Source: Isoptericola halotolerans (GTDB lineage Bacteria; Actinomycetota; Actinomycetes; Actinomycetales; Cellulomonadaceae). Taken from it: a stretch of 64,000 bases of DNA. Shown one piece after another: positions 59,885 to 64,000 of this stretch (its first letter is position 1; each line of letters opens with the position of its first letter). The position numbers were made by a program, and so were the translations under genes. Where the stretch lies: the NCBI RefSeq assembly GCF_013149785.1, contig NZ_JABEZU010000001.1, forward strand, positions 1 to 64,000. Direction: 5' to 3'. Under the pieces are notes generated by a model. It saw nothing but the letters and a program-made list of their open reading frames with translations. It ran no database searches and was not told the DNA's origin.

Positions 59885-60189
59885 TGGCCAAGAAGTCGAA
59901 GATCGCCGCGAACGAGCGCCGCCGTGAGGTCGTCGCCCGGTACGCCGAGCGTCGGGCCGAGCTGAAGCGGGTCATCGCGTCGCCGTCGTCCACCCACGAG
60001 GAGCGCGCCGGCGCCGTCCTGGAGCTGCAGCGCCAGCCCCGCGACGCCAGCGCCACCCGGGTGCGCAACCGCGACGCCGCCGACGGCCGCCCCCGCGGCT
60101 ACGTCGGCAAGTTCGGGCTCTCCCGCATCCGGATGCGCCAGATGGCGCACCGCGGCGAGCTGCCCGGCGTGACGAAGTCGAGCTGGTGA
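59884..60189 (+). CDS. rpsN: 30S ribosomal protein S14, zinc-independent paralogue
   Basis: A 101-residue long-form S14 ([40 protein letters not shown], ending GVTKSSW). It has no Cys; the short zinc-binding form has two CxxC pairs. It replaces the zinc form during zinc starvation. Coupled to L33. Confidence 0.95.
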   Translation: MAKKSKIAANERRREVVARYAERRAELKRVIASPSSTHEERAGAVLELQRQPRDASATRVRNRDAADGRPRGYVGKFGLSRIRMRQMAHRGELPGVTKSSW

Positions 60190-60196
60190 GGAGATC

Positions 60197-60523
60197 ATGA
60201 AGAAGGACATCCACCCGACCTACGGGCCGGTCGTGTTCCGTGACAACAGTGCCGGGTTCGCGTTCCTGACGCGTTCCACGTTGGCCGGCGAGACCCACTC
60301 CGGGCCCGGCCGCCCCACGCGCACCGTCGAGTGGGAGGACGGCAACACCTACCCGGTGATCGACGTCGACATCTCGAGCGCGAGCCACCCCTTCTGGACC
60401 GGCGCCGCGCGCGTCGTGGACACCGCGGGTCGCGTCGAGAAGTTCCGCCGCCGCTACGGGGCCGGTTCTGCCGCCGGTGCCGGTGCCGGTGCCGGTGCCG
60501 CTGCGAGCGGGGGAGCGCGATGA
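60197..60523 (+). CDS. rpmE2: 50S ribosomal protein L31 type B
   Basis: A 108-residue L31B ([20 protein letters not shown], then [32 protein letters not shown]). It lacks the CxxC of type A L31. The last 25 residues are an unusual Gly/Ala tail encoded by tandem GCCGGT units. The gene overlaps the L36 start by four bases (ATGA). Confidence 0.95.
   Translation: MKKDIHPTYGPVVFRDNSAGFAFLTRSTLAGETHSGPGRPTRTVEWEDGNTYPVIDVDISSASHPFWTGAARVVDTAGRVEKFRRRYGAGSAAGAGAGAGAAASGGAR
60473..60499 (+). repeat. Tandem GCCGGT hexamers inside rpmE2
   Basis: Four perfect GCCGGT units (60473-60496) plus a partial fifth encode alternating Ala-Gly in the L31B tail. The unit is a multiple of three, so copy-number change would lengthen or shorten the tail without a frameshift. 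Confidence 0.8.
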
Positions 60524-60642
60524 AGGTTCGTGCCTCCCTGCGGTCGCTGAAGGACAAGCCGGGCGCCAAGGTCGTCCGGCGTCGCGGCAAGACCTACGTC
60601 ATCAACAAGCAGAACCCGCGCTGGAAGGCGCGCCAAGGCTGA
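60520..60642 (+). CDS. rpmJ: 50S ribosomal protein L36, zinc-independent paralogue
   Basis: A 40-residue L36 ([19 protein letters not shown], then [15 protein letters not shown]). It has no Cys or His zinc ligands, unlike the C+ form, which carries CxxC and CxxxH. ATG 60520 overlaps the L31B stop. Confidence 0.94.
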   Translation: MKVRASLRSLKDKPGAKVVRRRGKTYVINKQNPRWKARQG

Positions 60643-60651
60643 GGAGCAACC

Positions 60652-60819
60652 ATGGCAGTCCCCAAGCGGAAGATGTCCCGCTCGCGCACCCGCAGCCGGC
60701 GCGCGCAGTGGAAGGCCGTCGAGCCGGCCCTCGTGCCGGTCACGGTCGGCGGCGAGACCGTCCAGGTCCCGCCGCGGCTGGCCCGCGCGGTGCGCGAGGG
60801 TCGCATCGACGTCCGCTGA
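60652..60819 (+). CDS. rpmF: 50S ribosomal protein L32, zinc-independent paralogue
   Basis: A 55-residue L32 ([20 protein letters not shown], ending REGRIDVR). The zinc-binding Cys pairs of C+ L32 are absent. GAGGAGC lies before ATG 60652, nine bases after L36. It is the last gene of the operon; a strong hairpin follows. Confidence 0.94.
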   Translation: MAVPKRKMSRSRTRSRRAQWKAVEPALVPVTVGGETVQVPPRLARAVREGRIDVR

Positions 60820-60832
60820 CGACCGGCATCCC

Positions 60833-60864
60833 GACGGCCCCCTGACACCGGTCAGGGGGCCGTC
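60833..60864 (+). terminator. Terminator of the ribosomal operon
   Basis: GACGGCCCCCTGAC (60833-60846) and GTCAGGGGGCCGTC (60851-60864) form a perfect 14-base stem with an ACCG loop, 13 bases after the L32 stop. There is no T-run, as is common in GC-rich actinobacteria. Confidence 0.75.
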
Positions 60865-60872
60865 GTCGTGTC

Positions 60873-61280
60873 GTCGCCGTCGACCCGGCCGCCGCCTACG
60901 CCCTCTTCGTCAGAGAACTCGGCACGTGGTGGCCGCTCGAGAGATTCAGCTGCTTCGGGGCCGGAGGCTCGGTCCGGCACGACGGCGACCGCCTCCTCGA
61001 GACCGGCCCCGACGGGCAGGCCGCCGTCTGGGGAACGATCGTCCAGCGCGACGAGCCACGCTCGCTCGCCTTCACCTGGCACCCGGGGCGCGCCCCCGAA
61101 GACGCCACCCGGGTTACCGTGACGTTCGAGCCGGCCGAGGACGACGCCGCCACCCTGGTCCCGCTCGAGCACTCCGGGTGGGAGGCGTACCCCGATCCCA
61201 CGGCTGCTCGCGCCGACGACGCCGACGGCTGGGCCGACGTGCTCGGCAGGTACGCGCGGGCCACCGACGGCGAGGGCTGA
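60873..61280 (+). pseudogene. 5'-truncated SRPBCC/AHSA1-like gene
   Basis: A frame ending at TGA 61278-61280 encodes about 135 residues of a START-like fold (VDPAAAYALFVRELGTWWPL, AVWGTIVQRDEP, LAFTWHPGRAP, VTFEPAEDD, LEHSGWEAYPDP). It has no start codon: the same frame runs back into the terminator stem and a stop at 60843. The N-terminal strand and ribosome site are missing. It is most likely a remnant joined to the end of the ribosomal operon by deletion. Confidence 0.65.
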
Positions 61281-61343
61281 GCACGTCGCACGTCGCACCG
61301 CGTACGTCGCCCGGCGCATGTGCCGCCGCCGACGGCTCCGTGC

Positions 61344-62015
61344 TCAGGTCTCGCCCTCGAAGAGGCCGCCGTCCAGCAACCAGTGGTAGCGCAGGCGCAG
61401 GGCGCGCTCGGTGCTGGCCAGGAGGGCGGCCATGAAGAGCCCGACGTTGAGCCACGCGGGGAGCTGGATCGGTGAGGTGAACGTGCCCACGTGCTCGGCG
61501 ACCGGAGGGATCCGCGTGATCTCCTCCGCGATCTGCGGGAGGCCGAGGACGAGGGCGACGAGGAGGACGGCGAGGGATACGGCGCCGAGGGCCTGGTCTG
61601 CGGCAGGGTGGTCCCGCTCCAGGCGCGCGCGACGGCCCTCCGCGGAGGCCGGGTCCGGCACGAGCTGCCGTTCCGTCCCGTCGTCGGCGACGTAGTGGCA
61701 GCGTCGCAGACCGTATCCGCTCGCCGCCACCTCCACGGTGCCGCCGGGCACGGGGAACGCCGCCGGCAGCTTGGACGACGCGTGGTGGTGGCCGTCCCGG
61801 TAGAGGTGCGCGAGGACCTCACCGTTCGAGTCCCCCCAGAGCTTGACGTCGACCGACCAGGTGTGCAACTGACCGCCCTCGCCGTCGAGATGAAGGTGCA
61901 GCAGGGCGCGGGAGAACGGCTGCCACCACCGGAAGCGTGGGAGCGGATGCCCGGCCCCGGGCTTGACCTTGCGTGCGGCACGCCGCCGCCGTCCGTCCGA
62001 GAACACACAGGCCAC
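61344..62015 (-). CDS. Membrane protein of unknown function
   Basis: A 223-residue protein. The first 135 residues are soluble with several His and Trp residues (RFRWWQPFSRALLHLHLDGE, LYRDGHHHASSKLP). Two membrane helices follow (about 143-163 and 183-205), ending in a short basic tail with RLRYHWLLDGGLFEGET. I recognise no family. GTG 62015 is the annotated start; the ribosome site is not convincing, so the N-terminus is uncertain. Confidence 0.6.
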   Translation of the reverse strand: MACVFSDGRRRRAARKVKPGAGHPLPRFRWWQPFSRALLHLHLDGEGGQLHTWSVDVKLWGDSNGEVLAHLYRDGHHHASSKLPAAFPVPGGTVEVAASGYGLRRCHYVADDGTERQLVPDPASAEGRRARLERDHPAADQALGAVSLAVLLVALVLGLPQIAEEITRIPPVAEHVGTFTSPIQLPAWLNVGLFMAALLASTERALRLRYHWLLDGGLFEGET

Positions 62016-62081
62016 CGTAGCGACCCGCGACCCGTCGTGCGCGGCACTCGATCAGGCCTTCGGGCTGCTGCAGTTCACCAG

Positions 62082-62612
62082 CTACAGGCTGCTGAAGATC
62101 CAGGTGGACGGCGCGTCGTATCCCGTGAGCCCACCCGGCTGGTTGCACGCCCCCAGGTCGAGCGACGCGAACGTGACCACCTGCGTGAGCGTCGAGCCCG
62201 CAAGCGCCCCGCTGGTGATCGGCCCAGTGACGGTCAGCACGTAGGTGCCGTTGACCGTCGTCGAGGTCGAGAACCACGACCAGGCGCTCGTGACGGTCGA
62301 GCCTCCGTTCCAGAAGATGGTCTGTGTCCCGCTTCCTCCGCCGAACAGCGTGGTGCGCGACTTCGTGACCTCGCCGCTGTAGTCCGCGGTGAACGACGTG
62401 AGCGTCGGGTGGGTCAGGCTCACGCAGGACGCTTGGTCGTGGCCCGTGACCTCCAGGGTCTGGACGACGTTCGTGACTCCGGGGTCGTACGTGCCGACCG
62501 AGTCGCCGACGCAGTTGACCACGGTCAGACTCGCTGCGGCTGGTGGCGCCGCGAGCAGGCCGGCGGCGGCCAGGAGTGCCGTGCTGGCGATGGCGTAGAG
62601 GTACCTCTTCAT
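62082..62612 (-). CDS. Small secreted protein of unknown function
   Basis: A 176-residue protein with a Sec signal peptide (residues 1-28, MKRYLYAIASTALLAAAG, cleavage near AAAS). The mature part is rich in Thr, Ser, Gly and Val, with four Cys (NCVGDS, ASCVSL, GACNQP and the region between) and is probably a beta-sandwich. No family recognised. Similar small secreted beta proteins are frequent in actinobacteria. Confidence 0.72.
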   Translation of the reverse strand: MKRYLYAIASTALLAAAGLLAAPPAAASLTVVNCVGDSVGTYDPGVTNVVQTLEVTGHDQASCVSLTHPTLTSFTADYSGEVTKSRTTLFGGGSGTQTIFWNGGSTVTSAWSWFSTSTTVNGTYVLTVTGPITSGALAGSTLTQVVTFASLDLGACNQPGGLTGYDAPSTWIFSSL

Positions 62613-62746
62613 GGCTCACTCCCCAGGTGGCGAGCCGGCCCCGGTCGACACCGAGATGATGGCCCCGACTCGCCCATCCTCGGAGCGTCAGCCCGATCGC
62701 GCAGCCATGCAGTTCCCAGCATCAGGGGTCGCCGGTGCGTGCCTGC

Positions 62747-63427
62747 CTAGCCCGAGAAGACCGCCGCCAGCGCGCTGCCGTCCAGGTCGGCGAGGAGCTC
62801 GGCGACATCGGTGTAGGTCTCGACGGCACCGGCCTCGGTGAGCTCGTGCGCACCGACCCCGCCGCTGAGGACGCCGACGCACGGCACGCCGGCCCGCTCG
62901 GCGGCGACGGCGTCCCACACCGAGTCCCCCAGGAAGACGGCCTGCGAGGCCTCGACACCTGCGGCCTCGAGCGCCACCTGCACGAGCTCGGGTTCCGGCT
63001 TGGACTCCTCGACGTCCTGCGCCGACGTCACGGCGTGCAGCAGGTCGTCCACGTCGAGCACCTCGCGCAGGCGTTCGAGCATCTCGGGGGACGCCGACGT
63101 CGCGAGCACCGGTCGCGCACCTCGTTCGCTGATGGTGCGCACGAGCTCTCGTGCGCCGTCGAACGCTCGCAGCAGGTGGGCGGACTCCGCCGCGTGCCGG
63201 GAGTGGTGCTCCTTGACCTGCTCCGCCGTCTCGTCCGACAGCTCCGCGCCGCTGAGCTCCGCCACGCGGGTCACCAGCTGTGGCCCGGCCATGCCGAGGG
63301 TCCGGTGCACGCGCCAGGCGTCGATCTCGATCCCGACGTCGCGAAAGGCGTGGACCCACGCGTCGACCTGCATGTAGTTCGAGTCGACCAGCGTCCCGTC
63401 GACGTCCAGCAGCACCGCGCCCGTCAT
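62747..63427 (-). CDS. HAD-superfamily hydrolase, phosphatase-like
   Basis: A 226-residue HAD hydrolase. Motif I is LLDVDGTLVDSN near residue 6 (nucleophile Asp8), motif II is VLATSAS near 107, motif III Lys is in ESKPEPELV near 145, and motif IV is AVFLGDSVWDAVAAERAG near 165. The helical cap spans about 18-90. It resembles PGMB/Gph-like phosphatases; the substrate is unknown. Confidence 0.88.
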   Translation of the reverse strand: MTGAVLLDVDGTLVDSNYMQVDAWVHAFRDVGIEIDAWRVHRTLGMAGPQLVTRVAELSGAELSDETAEQVKEHHSRHAAESAHLLRAFDGARELVRTISERGARPVLATSASPEMLERLREVLDVDDLLHAVTSAQDVEESKPEPELVQVALEAAGVEASQAVFLGDSVWDAVAAERAGVPCVGVLSGGVGAHELTEAGAVETYTDVAELLADLDGSALAAVFSG

Positions 63428-63515
63428 GCGGGCCGCCGGTGCGGGGACACGGTCTGTGCGTCAGGAGTCATCTGTCGATCCTGCGGGCAGAGCCGCTATC
63501 CCGCCACCTCGGCGC

Positions 63516-63995
63516 TCAGGCGGGAGCGGCCGGGCCCAGGTGGTGCTCCAGCACCTCGAGAGGACCCTCGTCCGGCGTCGGAGGCTCGAAGGCGTCGAGG
63601 TAGCGCAGCGCGGTCTCGCGGGTGACCAGCACGTCGTCGGGCCCGGAGCCGGTACGGCGGGCGAGGCGCTCGAGGACGACCTCGCGCGGCGCAGGCAGGT
63701 AGATCGTCACCGGGACCACTCCGAGGGGGCGCAGCAGGTCCCGGTACTCGTCGCGCATGGCGCGCGACCAGAACGACAGGTCGACGACGATGTCGCATCC
63801 TGCTCTCACGAGGTCCACGCACTCGCGCTGCAGCTCCGCCTTCAGCCGGTCGGTGACGTCGTCGGGCAGGGGGTGATCCCGGAAGCCCTCGCGCCAGGCG
63901 GCGACGTCGAGGGACAGGCGTGCCCAGCCCTGGGCCTCCAGTGCGCGGGCGCGCGTGGACTTGCCGAACCCGGCGGGACCGCACAGCAGGAACAC
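63516..63995 (-). CDS. P-loop kinase-like ATPase, probably running past the window edge
   Basis: At least 159 residues. A P-loop GPAGFGKST is at the N-terminus, followed by LSLDVAAWREGF, VVDLSFWSRAMRDEYRD near residue 70 and a RLARRTGSGPDDVLV lid-like segment. It resembles the AAA_33 group of small-molecule kinases. GTG 63995 is possible, but the open frame continues to the last base and a few more residues before the P-loop are usual, so the true start may lie outside the window. Confidence 0.75.
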   Translation of the reverse strand: MFLLCGPAGFGKSTRARALEAQGWARLSLDVAAWREGFRDHPLPDDVTDRLKAELQRECVDLVRAGCDIVVDLSFWSRAMRDEYRDLLRPLGVVPVTIYLPAPREVVLERLARRTGSGPDDVLVTRETALRYLDAFEPPTPDEGPLEVLEHHLGPAAPA

Positions 63996-64000
63996 CCGGC

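Noticed and set aside
60520-60642. Possible disruption of the ribosomal operon at the very short L36 frame
   Set aside because: Forty residues is the normal length of L36 and the sequence matches the zinc-independent form.

Overview
The window is chromosomal DNA from a high-G+C actinobacterium. The protein families fit the order Micrococcales, something like Cellulomonadaceae or Promicromonosporaceae, but I cannot fix the genus from sequence alone. The case rests on very high G+C coding with strong third-position bias, many GTG starts, GTGA/ATGA stop-start overlaps, several leaderless-looking promoters and a zinc-independent ribosomal protein operon. No rRNA, tRNA, CRISPR array or intact insertion sequence was seen.

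Layout. 1-7,430: a nitrogen-compound cluster on the minus strand (ABC importer, acetamidase/formamidase-type hydrolase, an AtzH-like/amidase fusion, a bile-acid-symporter-family protein), divergent from a GntR/FadR-type regulator. 7,600-10,350: a TetR plus NAD(P)-binding reductase pair with twin operators, a 29-bp perfect hairpin, and a secreted ThuA-like protein. 10,459-13,500: an RHH regulator, a DUF4097 protein and a DrrAB-type ABC exporter, with TGGTGTCA boxes at two promoters. 13,520-22,028: a galactoside operon (LacI, GH42, MalFG-type permeases, binding lipoprotein, GH36). 22,030-25,925: a decayed, partly lower-G+C accessory stretch with a VapBC-like pair, a broken response regulator, a secreted putative toxin with a putative immunity protein, and a frameshifted dehydrogenase remnant. 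25,926-28,624: an SDR, a flavoprotein reductase and a DUF2087 protein. 28,649-34,568: a complete ribose operon rbsRACBKD. 34,735-38,907: RDD protein, TetR/MFS pair and a YihY/BrkB protein.

38,900-49,675: drug-response and regulatory genes, including an ABC-F protein with a structured leader, a MarR/SRPBCC pair and a helR-like rifamycin-protection gene behind a near-canonical rifamycin-associated palindrome. 48,606-50,824: a metal locus (CDF-like efflux, ArsR, CobW GTPase with a Zur-like box). 50,886-53,983: a STAS protein, an RsbW-like kinase and a bacteriophytochrome fused to a SpoIIE/PP2C phosphatase, which together look like a red-light-controlled partner-switching module. 54,088-59,368: hydrolase, TetR, MFS, methyltransferase and a CobW-family protein resembling the mycobacterial ribosome-hibernation recruiter MRF. 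59,481-60,819: L28, L33, S14, L31B, L36 and L32 paralogues behind Zur-like boxes. The end holds a truncated SRPBCC gene, two uncharacterised proteins, a HAD hydrolase and a P-loop kinase that runs to the window edge.

Functionally, the most connected parts are the Zur-like motif TGAGAA-N3-TTCTCA, which links the CobW GTPase at 49.8 kb with the MRF-like/ribosomal operon at 59.4 kb, the light-input phosphatase beside its probable targets, and the helR/AraC divergent pair sharing one operator.
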